64,000 nt of DNA from positions 124,001 to 188,000 of the forward strand of contig NZ_CADIJQ010000007.1 in NCBI RefSeq assembly GCF_902859595.1. Reading direction: 5' to 3'. Position numbers and translations under genes: made by a program. Shown here one piece after another: positions 17,627-26,296 of the stretch. Source of the stretch: Achromobacter kerstersii. GTDB lineage: Bacteria > Pseudomonadota > Gammaproteobacteria > Burkholderiales > Burkholderiaceae_B. How positions within the stretch are numbered: position 1 is the stretch's first letter; each line of letters begins with the position of its first letter. The notes beneath the pieces were generated by a model. The model made no database searches. It was given only the letters and a program-made list of their open reading frames with translations, and was not told the origin of the DNA.

Positions 17627-18520
17627 TCACGGCGCGTGCGGAACCTGGATCTGTTCGATGAGTTCGCGCGCGCAGCCGGGCAGGGCGTCAATGTCGCGCA
17701 CCAGCAGCTTGCGTTCGCGTACCACCCAGGGTTCATCCAGTTCCACCACTCGCAACTTGGTGTCGGCGCCGTAACGGCGGGCAGCGGAATCCGGAATGAC
17801 GCCTACGCCCACGCCCGCCTGCACCATCCGGCAGATGGAATCGAAGCTATAGAGCTGGATGCGCTGCGGCAGGCGCTGGCCGTTGCGTTCCAGCTGGTCT
17901 CGCAGGAAGGCGACGAGCGTTGAGCCTTCGTGCATGGTGATGAACGGGTAGCGCACCGCGTCGATCAGCTTGACCTTGTCCTGGTCTTGCAGCGGGTGGC
18001 CATTGGGCACGACCAGCACCAGCCGGTCGGTGCTGAAGTGGATGGCTTGCAGTTCGGGCGCGTCCACGGGGCCTGCCACGATGCCCAGGTCGGTTGTGCC
18101 GTCCAGCACGCCGCGCACGATGTCGCGTGTCAGGCGTTCCTGCAAGTCCACCGTCACGCCCGGGTGGCCCGCCAGGAATTGCGCCAGGATGTCCGGCATG
18201 AATTCGGTCACGGCCGTGGTGTTGGCGAAGATCCGGATATGCCCGGCGTCGCCATCTGATTGCTCCTGGAAGTCATGCTTCAGGTGGTCGACCTGGCGCA
18301 TGATCACGCGGGCATGCTGCAGCAGCTTCTGGCCGGCGGGCGTGATTTCCACGCCGCGGCTGTCGCGGTACAGCAGTCGGGAATTGAGCTGGTTCTCCAG
18401 CGCCTTGATCCGCACGCTGACCGCGGCCAGGGACAGATGCGCCCGCTTGGCCGCCTGGGTCAGGCTGGGGGATTCGGCGATGTGGATGAACAGGCGAAGG
18501 TCGGCAAGGTCGAAGTGCAT
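17627..18520 (-). CDS. LysR-type transcriptional regulator
   Basis: The 297-residue protein begins MHFDLADLRLFIHIAESPSL with the helix-turn-helix AKRAHLSLAAVSVRIKALE and has a ligand-binding domain from about 90. It resembles the regulator at 6691 in having ANTTAVTEF and LGIVAG. The ATG at 18520 is chosen over in-frame upstream codons because the family starts at this point. It is divergent from the hydratase gene at 18671, across 150 bp. That is the arrangement of RipR/ItcR, the LysR activator of itaconate genes, and the downstream enzymes fit that pathway; the equivalence is inferred. Its gene end is convergent with the PaaG-like gene. Confidence 0.92.
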   Translation of the reverse strand: MHFDLADLRLFIHIAESPSLTQAAKRAHLSLAAVSVRIKALENQLNSRLLYRDSRGVEITPAGQKLLQHARVIMRQVDHLKHDFQEQSDGDAGHIRIFANTTAVTEFMPDILAQFLAGHPGVTVDLQERLTRDIVRGVLDGTTDLGIVAGPVDAPELQAIHFSTDRLVLVVPNGHPLQDQDKVKLIDAVRYPFITMHEGSTLVAFLRDQLERNGQRLPQRIQLYSFDSICRMVQAGVGVGVIPDSAARRYGADTKLRVVELDEPWVVRERKLLVRDIDALPGCARELIEQIQVPHAP

Positions 18521-18670
18521 GGGGTGTAGTTTACGGCGCGCGGCGCCGGGACTGGGCGTGGGCTGTCGATTCAGGCGCCGCAAACCCCGCCTTGAGGAAA
18601 AACGAATTCACAACGGGGACGGCTTGCGGGCATTCTTCATCCTTGAGAAAACCCCACCAAAGGATATGGC

Positions 18671-19501
18671 ATGACTTCTACAGATCCGGCAGCCTGGATC
18701 GGCAGCGGCGAACGCAAGGCGGACGCCATGGACCCCGGCCATGCCGCGCGTATCGCCGCCACCCTGGGCGGGGCCGCGCCCGCGCAGGGGGAAGCCTTGC
18801 CGCCGCTGTGGCAATGGGCGTTTTTCATCAGCACGGTGGGCATGGATGGCTTGGGGACAGATGGGCACCCCTCGCGCGGCGGTTTCCTGCCGCCCGCCCA
18901 GGACCGCAACCGCATGTGGGCGGGCGGCCGGGTTGAGTTCCGCCAGCCGCTGAAGGTGGGTGTGCCGGCCGAGCGCGTGTCCACCGTTGCCGACGTCAAG
19001 GAAAAAACGGGCCGCACGGGCGCCTTGCTGTTTGTCACCGTGCGCCACGAATACCACCAGGCGGGCGAAATCGTCATCCAGGAAGAGCAGGACATCGTGT
19101 ACCGCCAGCCGTCGCCGCCCAAGCTCGCAGGCAGTGAACCGGCCCCCGAGGCGCAATGGCGCGACACCGTCAACCCGTCTTCCATTCTGCTGTTCCGTTA
19201 TTCCGCGGTGACCTTCAACGGCCATCGCATTCATTACGACCACCCCTACGTGACGGGCACCGAGGGCTATCCCGGCCTGGTTGTGCATGGCCCGTTGATC
19301 GCCACGGAAATGGTCGCCGCCTTTGCGCGCGCCCATCCCAAGGCGCGCCTGACGCATCTGGCCTACCGTGGCCTGCGCCCGCTGATTTCGCCCACGCCCT
19401 TCCAGGTAGCCGGCCGCTTGACCGAGCCGGGCCTGGCCCAGCTGTGGGCCGAGCAGGACGGCACGCTGGCCCACCAAGCTGAACTGAGGTTTACCGAATG
19501 A
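18671..19501 (+). CDS. MaoC-like two-domain hydratase (itaconyl-CoA / mesaconyl-C4-CoA hydratase type)
   Basis: The 276-residue protein has a FAS1-like N-terminal half (LWQWAFFISTVGMDGLGTDG, then GFLPPAQDRNRMWAGG) and a hot-dog C-terminal half whose active-site region reads FNGHRIHYDHPYVT then GYPGLVVHGPL. This domain plan is that of 3-methylfumaryl-CoA (mesaconyl-C4-CoA) hydratase and of itaconyl-CoA hydratase. It heads a four-gene operon with a CoA-transferase, a CitE-like lyase and a PfkB kinase. In P. aeruginosa a hydratase, a transferase and a lyase of these families degrade itaconate to acetyl-CoA and pyruvate. AAAGGA precedes the ATG. Specificity is inferred from context. Confidence 0.82.
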   Translation: MTSTDPAAWIGSGERKADAMDPGHAARIAATLGGAAPAQGEALPPLWQWAFFISTVGMDGLGTDGHPSRGGFLPPAQDRNRMWAGGRVEFRQPLKVGVPAERVSTVADVKEKTGRTGALLFVTVRHEYHQAGEIVIQEEQDIVYRQPSPPKLAGSEPAPEAQWRDTVNPSSILLFRYSAVTFNGHRIHYDHPYVTGTEGYPGLVVHGPLIATEMVAAFARAHPKARLTHLAYRGLRPLISPTPFQVAGRLTEPGLAQLWAEQDGTLAHQAELRFTE

Positions 19502-20691
19502 GCACACAGGCATCCCGCCCCTTGGACGGCATCACCGTCGTCAGCCTGGAACACGCCATCGCCGCGCCGTTCTGCACCCGCCAGCTGGCGGATATGGGCG
19601 CCCGCGTCATCAAGATCGAACGCCCCGGCAGCGGCGATTTCGCGCGCGGCTACGACGAGCGCGTGCGCGGCTTGTCGTCGCACTTCGTCTGGACCAACCG
19701 GTCCAAGGAAAGCCTGACACTGGACCTGAAGCGCGACGAGGCCGGCGGCATCATGGACCGTCTGCTGGAATCGGCCGACGTGCTGGTGCAAAACCTGGCG
19801 CCGGGCGCGGCGGCCCGGCTGGGCCTGTCGTTTGACGCCCTGCACAAGAAATTCCCGCGCCTGATCGTGTGTGATATCTCGGGCTATGGCGAAGGCGGCC
19901 CGTATCAGGACAAGAAGGCCTACGACCTGCTCATCCAGAGCGAAAGCGGCTTTCTGTCGGTCACCGGCACGCAGGACGACCCGGTCAAGGCCGGGTGTTC
20001 CATCGCCGATATCGCGGCGGGCATGTATGCGTATTCGGCCATTCTGAACGCGCTGCTGCTGCGCCAGAAAACTGGGCTGGGCAGCCGGCTGGACGTATCC
20101 ATGCTGGAAAGCATGGTCGAGTGGATGGGTTTTCCCATGTACTACGCGTTCGAAGGCGCAAAGCCCCCGGTGCGCGCAGGCGCGGCGCACGCCTCCATCT
20201 ACCCCTACGGCCCGTTCCCGGTGGGCGACGGCTCGACCATCATGCTGGGCCTGCAGAACGAACGCGAATGGCGCGTGTTCTGCGCCCAGGTGCTACGCCA
20301 GGCCTCGCTTGCCGAAGACCCGCGCTTCATCTCGAACTCGCAGCGCACCGCCAACCGCGACGCCTTGCGCGATCTGATCGTGGCGGCGTTTGCCGACTTG
20401 TCCATCGACCAGGTCACGCAACGGCTGGAAGATGCGCAAATCGCCAACGCCCGCGTCAACGACATGGCAGGCGTCTGGGCGCACCCGCAGTTGCAGGCGC
20501 GCGCCCGCTGGAGCCAGGTGGACAGCCCCGCCGGCGTGCTGCCCGCGCTGCTGCCGCCCGCCAGCAGCAACGCCTTTACGCCGCGTATGGCCGCCGTGCC
20601 TGCCGTGGGCCAAAACACGGATGCGGTGCTAGCATCGCTGGGATACGCGCCAGAACAAGTGGCGCAGTTCCATGATTCGGAGGTCGTGTGA
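19498..20691 (+). CDS. CaiB/BaiF (class III) CoA-transferase, possible itaconate CoA-transferase
   Basis: The 397-residue protein has the family start GITVVSLEHAIAAPFCTRQL, the ARVIKIERPGSGDFARGYD stretch and the catalytic aspartate Asp143 in KAYDLLIQSESG. It would charge a dicarboxylate with CoA from succinyl-CoA or another donor. Its ATG overlaps the hydratase stop by 4 bp and its stop overlaps the lyase start, so the order hydratase, transferase, lyase is tightly coupled. Of the three CaiB/BaiF proteins in the window this one is the most divergent in its N-terminal third. The role in itaconate activation is inferred from the operon. Confidence 0.88.
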   Translation: MSTQASRPLDGITVVSLEHAIAAPFCTRQLADMGARVIKIERPGSGDFARGYDERVRGLSSHFVWTNRSKESLTLDLKRDEAGGIMDRLLESADVLVQNLAPGAAARLGLSFDALHKKFPRLIVCDISGYGEGGPYQDKKAYDLLIQSESGFLSVTGTQDDPVKAGCSIADIAAGMYAYSAILNALLLRQKTGLGSRLDVSMLESMVEWMGFPMYYAFEGAKPPVRAGAAHASIYPYGPFPVGDGSTIMLGLQNEREWRVFCAQVLRQASLAEDPRFISNSQRTANRDALRDLIVAAFADLSIDQVTQRLEDAQIANARVNDMAGVWAHPQLQARARWSQVDSPAGVLPALLPPASSNAFTPRMAAVPAVGQNTDAVLASLGYAPEQVAQFHDSEVV

Positions 20692-21521
20692 CCCATCCCG
20701 TCGTTCGTAGCGCCCTGTTCGTGCCGGCCTCGCGCGCCGAGCGCATCCCTAAAGCGCTGGCCGCTGGCGCCGACACCGTCATCGTCGATCTCGAAGACGC
20801 CGTCGAACATCTGGCCAAGGCGTCCGCCCGGGAATCGCTGTGCGACTTCCTGGGGACGCATCGCGAGGCCCGTTTGTGGGTGCGCATCAACGACGCATCA
20901 ACCTCCTGGCACGACGACGACTTGAAAGCGTGCCGTGGCCGGCCCGGCGTGGCCGGCATCTTGTTGCCCAAAGCCGAAAGCCTGGCCCAGGTGCGGCATG
21001 TGGCGCAGACGGGTTTGCGGGTCATCCCCATTATTGAAACCGCGCGCGGCCTGCTCAACGCCGCCGAGGTCGCCTCCACGCCCGGCGTGGCGCGGCTGGC
21101 GTTCGGCAGCCTGGACTACGGCTTGGACATGGGCCTGACGCCCGACACGCCCGGCGCCGATACGGTGCTGGACCATGCGCGGGTGCAAGTCTTGCTGCAT
21201 AGCCGTTCGGCGGGCCTTGCGCCCGCGCTGGACGGCGTGTTTCCCGGCGTGCAAGACGTGGCCGGGCTGGCGCAGGCGGCCGGCCGCGCCCAGCAGATGG
21301 GGTTTGGCGGCATGCTGTGCATCCACCCAGCGCAGGTTCCGGTGATCCACGCGGCCTTCGTGCCTGCGCGGGAAGAACTCGACTGGGCGCGCCGCGTCGT
21401 TGCCGCGCATCGCGAGACGGCGGCCGGCACCTTCATGCTGGAAGGCAAGATGGTCGATGCGCCCGTCATCGCGCGCGCCCGATTGGTGCTGGCCCAAGCG
21501 GGCGAGCAGGCCCCCGCATGA
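20688..21521 (+). CDS. CitE-like acyl-CoA lyase (HpcH/HpaI fold), possible citramalyl-CoA lyase
   Basis: The 277-residue TIM-barrel protein carries VIVDLEDAVEH (32-42), WVRIND with Arg67, the metal ligand Glu117 in IPIIETARG and the second ligand Asp143 in FGSLDYGLD. It should cleave a 3-hydroxyacyl-CoA such as (S)-citramalyl-CoA into acetyl-CoA and pyruvate, or a relative such as malyl-CoA. The start is a GTG at 20688 preceded by GGAGG and overlapping the transferase stop as GTGA. No citrate lyase alpha or gamma subunits are present, so it is a stand-alone lyase. The exact substrate is inferred from the neighbouring hydratase and transferase. Confidence 0.86.
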   Translation: MTHPVVRSALFVPASRAERIPKALAAGADTVIVDLEDAVEHLAKASARESLCDFLGTHREARLWVRINDASTSWHDDDLKACRGRPGVAGILLPKAESLAQVRHVAQTGLRVIPIIETARGLLNAAEVASTPGVARLAFGSLDYGLDMGLTPDTPGADTVLDHARVQVLLHSRSAGLAPALDGVFPGVQDVAGLAQAAGRAQQMGFGGMLCIHPAQVPVIHAAFVPAREELDWARRVVAAHRETAAGTFMLEGKMVDAPVIARARLVLAQAGEQAPA

Positions 21522-22414
21522 GCGACGCGCTGTTTATCGGGCATACCTATATCGACGTCACCGTGCTGGCTGACACCTGGCCCACCGGCGACGAAAAAAG
21601 CGTGGCGCGTGACTACGCCGTGTCCTTTGGCGGCAACGCCGTCACGGCGGCGTTTGCGTGCGGACGGCTGGGGTCGCCGCCCGATCTGATCTGTTCATTG
21701 GCGCCCGACTGGCTGGGCCATATGTACTCCGACATGGCGGCGGCGCACGGCGTGACGCTGCACGCGCGTCATGTGCGGCGGTCGTCGCTGTCGTTCATCA
21801 TGCCCAACCACGGCAAGCGCGCGATTGTTCGCGCGCGCGATGTGGACTACCTGAATGAATTCCCGCGGCTGGATATCAGCGGCTACCGCGCCCTGCATCT
21901 GGATGGCCACCAGCCCGACGCCGCGCTGCACTATGCGCGCGCTTGCCGGCAGGCGGGGGTGCTGACGTCACTGGATGGCGGCGGCGTGCGCGAGAACACT
22001 GACGAGCTGCTGCGCTACATCGACGTCGCCGTCTGCGCCGAACGCATGTGCGAACAGCTGGACCTGACGCCCGAAAGCTTGCTGGATCTGCTCAAGGCCC
22101 GCGGCTGCCGCATCGGCGCCGTCACGATGGGCGAGCGCGGCATGCTGTGGTACGACGAAACGGGCCACGTCGATATCCTGCCGTCGCTGGACGTGCCGGG
22201 TCATCGCATTGTGGATACGTCGGGGGCGGGTGACGTGTTCCACGGCGCCTATGTGTGGTCTTACCTGAACCGCCCGGATCAACCCTGGGCGGAACACTTC
22301 ACCTTCGCGCGCGCGGCATCGGCGCACAAGATTCAGCATCTGGGCAATGAAGCCGGGCTGCCGAAGGTGGAAGATGTGGAACGGGCGATGATGGCGTTTG
22401 CGCCGAAGGGGTAG
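21518..22414 (+). CDS. PfkB-family sugar (ribokinase-like) kinase
   Basis: The 298-residue protein has the ribokinase fold: YAVSFGGNAVTAAFACGRLG (about 33-52, sugar-binding glycines), a central LDGGGVREN, VTMGERG, and the PfkB signature 2 DTSGAGDVFHGAY (233-245) with the catalytic base Asp239. It would phosphorylate a sugar or sugar-like alcohol with ATP. Its ATG overlaps the lyase stop by 4 bp (21518-21521), so it is part of the hydratase-transferase-lyase operon, where no kinase step is known. This is an unexplained association. The actual substrate cannot be predicted. Confidence 0.88.
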   Translation: MSDALFIGHTYIDVTVLADTWPTGDEKSVARDYAVSFGGNAVTAAFACGRLGSPPDLICSLAPDWLGHMYSDMAAAHGVTLHARHVRRSSLSFIMPNHGKRAIVRARDVDYLNEFPRLDISGYRALHLDGHQPDAALHYARACRQAGVLTSLDGGGVRENTDELLRYIDVAVCAERMCEQLDLTPESLLDLLKARGCRIGAVTMGERGMLWYDETGHVDILPSLDVPGHRIVDTSGAGDVFHGAYVWSYLNRPDQPWAEHFTFARAASAHKIQHLGNEAGLPKVEDVERAMMAFAPKG

Positions 22415-22454
22415 CGCTGCGGTGGTGTGATGGGTTGCGCGTGAGGGTATGAGG

Positions 22455-22514
22455 GATGCTTGAGCGTGCGGGGGGCTTGAGCGTGCGGGATGCTTGAACG
22501 TGCGGGATGCTTGG
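22455..22514. repeat. 17-bp tandem repeat, about 3.5 units, downstream of the PfkB gene
   Basis: Units of the form GATGCTTGAGCGTGCGG start at 22455, 22472 and 22489, with a 9-bp partial unit from 22506. They lie 40 bp after the kinase stop. No hairpin with a T-run is seen, so it is not an obvious terminator. Confidence 0.85.
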
Positions 22515-22595
22515 TCCAGACGGTGCCGCGCTTCACGCATCCTGCGAAACGCTACCCATTCTAGGATGCTGCAAGCCCATTCCGGCCCGCGCCCC

Positions 22596-23072
22596 TCAAA
22601 CCGCAATTCGCTCAATCGCCTGATCTTTGATCTCTGCAATCCACGCCGAAACCGGCCGTCCCATGACGCTGATTTCCGGCGCAATATCCCGTAGCGGCAG
22701 CAACACAAACGCCCGTTGATGCATGCGCGGATGCGGCACGATCAGGCGTTCGTGATCCATCGACCTATCTCCGTACAGCAATAGATCCAGGTCCAGCGTG
22801 CGAGGCGCGTTCTTATAAGGACGCTGCCGGCCGTGCTGGTTTTCCAGCGCTTGCAGCGCGTCCAGCAAGGCCAAAGGCGGCAAGTGCGTATCCAGCGCCG
22901 CCACGGCATTGACGAAGTCGGGGCCGGTGGCCTCCACGGGGGCGCTGCGGTAGAACGGCGATGCCGTCACGGCGGCGATGCCGTCCGTGGCTTGCAGCTC
23001 GGCCAGCACGTGGCGCAGCGTGGCCGCGCCATCACCCAGGTTGGCGCCCAGGCCGATATACGCGCGGACCAT
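22596..23072 (-). CDS. folK: 6-hydroxymethyl-7,8-dihydropterin pyrophosphokinase (HPPK)
   Basis: The 158-residue enzyme transfers pyrophosphate from ATP to hydroxymethyl-dihydropterin in folate synthesis. AYIGLGANLGDG at the N-terminus, FYRSAPVEATGPDFVNAV (substrate loop) and the signature RTLDLDLLLYGD with its metal-binding aspartates are all present, and the length equals the E. coli enzyme. The ATG at 23072 (MVRAYIGLG) is used; the in-frame upstream stretch is Arg-rich shadow of pcnB. It follows pcnB by 16 bp on the same strand, the classical pcnB-folK pair. Confidence 0.95.
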   Translation of the reverse strand: MVRAYIGLGANLGDGAATLRHVLAELQATDGIAAVTASPFYRSAPVEATGPDFVNAVAALDTHLPPLALLDALQALENQHGRQRPYKNAPRTLDLDLLLYGDRSMDHERLIVPHPRMHQRAFVLLPLRDIAPEISVMGRPVSAWIAEIKDQAIERIAV

Positions 23073-23088
23073 GGCAGGCGGCACGGTG

Positions 23089-24480
23089 TTACTCGGCGCT
23101 GGACGGGCCGCGCGACGGCGAACGGCGCGGACGGCGGCGCTTGCGCGGGCCTGACGACGTGGACGGGCCTGCGCCACCACCGCCACCCGCATCACCGGCT
23201 TCACGCGGCAGGCGCGAGACTTCTTCGATCATGTCGGCGCGGGTGACGTCATCGGCGTTAGCCAAGTCCATCCACCATTGCGCCAGCACGCTGTCGAACT
23301 CGCCGGCCGCGGCGCGCAGTTGCAGGAAATCGCAGGCGGCGCGAAAGCGCGGCTGCTCGATCATGCGGAAAATCGTCTTGCCCATGCGGCGTTCGAAACG
23401 CGGCTGCATGAACCAGATTTCGCGCATGTCGGACGAGAAGCGGCGCTGGATGGCGAGCTTCTCGGTCTGTTCGTCCAGCACGGAATCCGCCGCTTGCGAC
23501 AGCGCGGGAATGGTGTGCTCGCCCTGGGCGCGCAGCTGCTTCCAGCGCACGTCCACCTGCTGCCACAGCAGGGCGGCAAACAGGAAGCTGGGGCTGATGG
23601 TCTTGCCGGCGCGCACGCGGGCGTCGGTGCGTTCCAGCGCGAGTTCAACGAAGTGCTCGCCGCCCGGTTGTTCCAGCACCACATCCAGCAACGGCAAGAG
23701 CCCGTTGTGCAGGCCGTCTGCGCGCAACTGGCGCAGGCAATCCATAGCGTGGCCGCAGGTCAGCAGCTTCAGCATTTCGTCGAACAGGCGGGATGCCGGC
23801 ACGTTTTCAATGAGCTCGGCCATGGTGCTGATCGGCTGGCGCGTGGCCGGGTCGATCGTGCCATTGAGCTTCGCGGCAAAACGCACGGCGCGCAGCATGC
23901 GGACCGGGTCTTCGCGGTAACGCTTGACCGGGTCGCCAATGATGCGGACCTGGCGCTTTTTCAAGTCGGCCACGCCATTGTGGTAGTCGATGACTTCCTC
24001 GTTGTGCGGGTCGTAGTACAGCGCGTTCATCGTGAAGTCGCGGCGCTTGGCGTCTTCTTCCTGCGAACCGAATACGTTGTCGCGCAGGATGCGGCCGTGC
24101 TCGTCGGTTTCCTGCTCTTCCGAGGCGGGCGCGCGGAAGGTGGACGTTTCGATGATTTCCTGGCCGAACACCACGTGCACCAGCTGGAAGCGGCGGCCGA
24201 TGATGCGGGCGCGGCGAAACAGCGGGCGGATCTGTTCGGGCGTGGCGTTGGTGGCCACGTCGAAGTCCTTGGGTTCCAGCCCCACGATCAGGTCGCGAAC
24301 GGCGCCGCCAACGATAAAGGCGTCATAGCCGTGCTGGCGCAGCACTTCGCAGACCTTGATGGCGTGGCGCGAAACGTTACGGCGGTCGATGCCGTGCTTG
24401 TCGCGCTCGATGCGCAACGGCCCCCGGGGCGCCGGCGCGAACAAGCGGCCGACGAATTTTTTTATGGTGTCAGTGATCAT
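23089..24480 (-). CDS. pcnB: Poly(A) polymerase I
   Basis: The 463-residue class II nucleotidyltransferase adds poly(A) tails to RNA 3' ends and so promotes decay. The head domain has AFIVGGAVRDLIVG (about 54-67), catalytic DFDVAT (72-77), then the RRFQLVHVVF and FTMNALYYDP segments and DPVRMLRAVRFAAKL. It ends in a basic Arg-rich tail typical of the family, which is also the class of the CCA-adding enzymes. Length, the start MITDTIKKFVGRLF and pairing with folK favour PcnB. Its start is adjacent to the HAD phosphatase stop (24481), so hda, HAD, pcnB and folK form one leftward operon. Confidence 0.94.
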   Translation of the reverse strand: MITDTIKKFVGRLFAPAPRGPLRIERDKHGIDRRNVSRHAIKVCEVLRQHGYDAFIVGGAVRDLIVGLEPKDFDVATNATPEQIRPLFRRARIIGRRFQLVHVVFGQEIIETSTFRAPASEEQETDEHGRILRDNVFGSQEEDAKRRDFTMNALYYDPHNEEVIDYHNGVADLKKRQVRIIGDPVKRYREDPVRMLRAVRFAAKLNGTIDPATRQPISTMAELIENVPASRLFDEMLKLLTCGHAMDCLRQLRADGLHNGLLPLLDVVLEQPGGEHFVELALERTDARVRAGKTISPSFLFAALLWQQVDVRWKQLRAQGEHTIPALSQAADSVLDEQTEKLAIQRRFSSDMREIWFMQPRFERRMGKTIFRMIEQPRFRAACDFLQLRAAAGEFDSVLAQWWMDLANADDVTRADMIEEVSRLPREAGDAGGGGGAGPSTSSGPRKRRRPRRSPSRGPSSAE

Positions 24481-25179
24481 TTAGGACTTCGAGTCTTCCA
24501 TGTGGTCGAACAAGTCGATCACTTGCCAGCCACGTTCCTGAGCGATATTGCGCAGGGTCGGGCTGGGGTTGGCGGCGATCGGACGGGTCACCTTTTCGAG
24601 CAGCGGTACATCATTGACCGAATCGCTATAGAAAAACGATTCGGAGAAATCCGCAAGCCCCAGGCGCATCGCGGACAGCCAATCGTTCACGCGCACCACC
24701 TTGCCTTCCTTGAAACTGGGCGTGCCCAGGATGCGGCCGGTGTAGCGGCCGTTCAGGTATTCGGCGTCGGTAGCCACCAGGTGCGGCACGCCAAAGGCGC
24801 GGGCGATGGGGGCGGTGACGAAGCTGTTGGTCGCCGTGACGATGGCGCACAGGTCGCCAGCATCCAGGTGGGATTGCACCAACGCGCGGGCGTCGGCGGT
24901 GATGGACGGGCGGATGACTTCACGCATGAATTCTTCGTGCCAGTCCGCCAGGTCATAAGGAGAATGCGCCGCCAGCAACCCCAGCATGAACTCGGCGGCC
25001 TGTTCGGCGGTGAGTTCGCCGCGGTTGTAGCGGTCCATCAGGTCGTCGTTCTGACGGCGGGCTTCGTCCGGGTCTCCCGCACGGCCCGTGCGTGCCAGAT
25101 AGTCGGCCCATTGGTAGTCGCTATCCAGCGGCAACAGGGTGTGATCCAGGTCGAACAGGGCGAGACGTCGGGAGGTCAT
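24481..25179 (-). CDS. HAD-IB family (SerB-like) phosphatase
   Basis: The 232-residue haloacid dehalogenase-type hydrolase has motif I ALFDLDHT (nucleophile Asp10, Asp12), motif II TATN (115-118), a motif III lysine near 157-160 and motif IV SDSVND (185-190). The helical cap between about 20 and 90 is typical of subfamily IB, which includes phosphoserine and histidinol-phosphate phosphatases. Genes of this type lie between hda and pcnB in many Burkholderiales, but the substrate is not fixed by sequence. Its start overlaps the end of hda (25176-25179). Confidence 0.88.
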   Translation of the reverse strand: MTSRRLALFDLDHTLLPLDSDYQWADYLARTGRAGDPDEARRQNDDLMDRYNRGELTAEQAAEFMLGLLAAHSPYDLADWHEEFMREVIRPSITADARALVQSHLDAGDLCAIVTATNSFVTAPIARAFGVPHLVATDAEYLNGRYTGRILGTPSFKEGKVVRVNDWLSAMRLGLADFSESFFYSDSVNDVPLLEKVTRPIAANPSPTLRNIAQERGWQVIDLFDHMEDSKS

Positions 25180-25877
25180 GTGCGTTGTGAATCAGGGTCT
25201 GCGAGCATGGCCCGCAACAAAGGCAAGGTGATGGGACGGCCGGTGGCCAGGGAATAGCGGTCAAGCGCGTCGATCAGCGCGGCCAGTTTGCGGATGTCGC
25301 GTTCGTGGTGAATCAACATCCAGTTGATGATTTCAGGCGCCAGATGCATGCCGCGTTCGGCGGCCTGCGCGGATAGCGCGGCGAGCTTGTCGGCATCCGA
25401 CAGCGGGTCCAGGCGGAACACCAGGTCCCAGCCCAGGCGGGTGCGCAGGTCTTCGCGCAGCGGCATCGACAGCGGGGCGCGGTCGCCCGCCAAGGCCAGC
25501 GCAAAGGCGCGGCCGGTGGCGGCGGATTCGCGCCAGCGGTTGTACAGCGCGAACAACGCGGCCTGACGGGTGTCGTCCATGCGGTGCACATCGTCCACGG
25601 CCACGAACTTGGGCATGGGCGATTTGGAATCGGCCTCGGCCAGGCGGCGCAGCATCGTTTCACCCTTGGCGGGGTCGATGAAGACGGCGTCGGGGCGGGC
25701 GGTCAGCGCGCGCAGCAGATGCGTGCGGCCACAACCGGCTGCGCCCCAGATATACAGGGCGCGGCCCGGATTGAGCGCGCGCACCGCTGCCAGCGCTTCC
25801 CCGTTGGGGCCGGCGATGTAGTTGTTCAGCGATGGCGCTGGCGCGGGAAGAACGTCGAGCAGCAGCTGGCGGTTCAT
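25176..25877 (-). CDS. hda: DnaA regulatory inactivator Hda
   Basis: The 233-residue AAA+ protein promotes hydrolysis of DnaA-ATP after replication initiation while bound to the sliding clamp. The N-terminus MNRQLLLDVLP contains a clamp-binding motif (QLLLDV, 4-9). The Walker A loop is WGAAGCGRTHLL (about 44-55), with Arg in place of the usual Lys, as in E. coli Hda. The sensor region VAVDDVHRMDD follows. It lacks the DnaA DNA-binding domain, which separates it from DnaA. It is the first gene of the hda-HAD-pcnB-folK operon, divergent from purM. Confidence 0.93.
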   Translation of the reverse strand: MNRQLLLDVLPAPAPSLNNYIAGPNGEALAAVRALNPGRALYIWGAAGCGRTHLLRALTARPDAVFIDPAKGETMLRRLAEADSKSPMPKFVAVDDVHRMDDTRQAALFALYNRWRESAATGRAFALALAGDRAPLSMPLREDLRTRLGWDLVFRLDPLSDADKLAALSAQAAERGMHLAPEIINWMLIHHERDIRKLAALIDALDRYSLATGRPITLPLLRAMLADPDSQRT

Positions 25878-26296
25878 GAGAGGTTATCAATCAGGCTGGT
25901 TCGGTACTGCCGCAGCCCGGCACAAACACGGCCCGGCACGACAATTGCATCGCGGGGGCGCGCAGCGGCGCAGGACATGCCGGTGTTGCCGGAAAAGCCA
26001 AAAAACGGTGAAGCAAGGGGCCGGGGCAAGCCCTTTCCAGGCGCTATCCGCCAGAAACTGGCAAAATCCATACCGGCCAACCCGACACTTTAAACCACCT
26101 GGGGGGATGGTGTCGCGCCCAAGGGCTTTGCCTGGCTTGGGTTTGCGCCCTTTTTTGCCCCCTGGCCGGTCAGACCGGCCCCTGCCGCAATCCCCACGCG
26201 CGGCCGGTTCGATCCCTGCTCAACGCCGCAACATCGTAAAATGCAGGGCGTTCCACCAAATTCCCAGCAATTGTTACATACCCCACGGCATTTCTC
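25878..26296. promoter_or_regulatory. Divergent hda/purM intergenic region
   Basis: This 419-bp stretch has no gene I would accept. A 68-codon open frame on the minus strand (25874-26080) lacks a domain and overlaps the hda start. At 26164-26180 lies a perfect 17-bp palindrome, GGCCGGTC-A-GACCGGCC. A possible purM -10 element TAAAAT lies near 26235, but the -35 is unclear. The region should contain promoters for both operons. Confidence 0.4.

Noticed and set aside
23278..25257. A plus-strand open frame of over 650 codons opposite pcnB and the HAD gene.
   Set aside because: It spans two well-supported genes on the other strand and has shadow-frame composition; no ribosome site or motif.
25874..26080. 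A 68-codon minus-strand frame in the hda/purM gap.
   Set aside because: It overlaps the hda start, lacks a ribosome site and domain, and has no support beyond being open.
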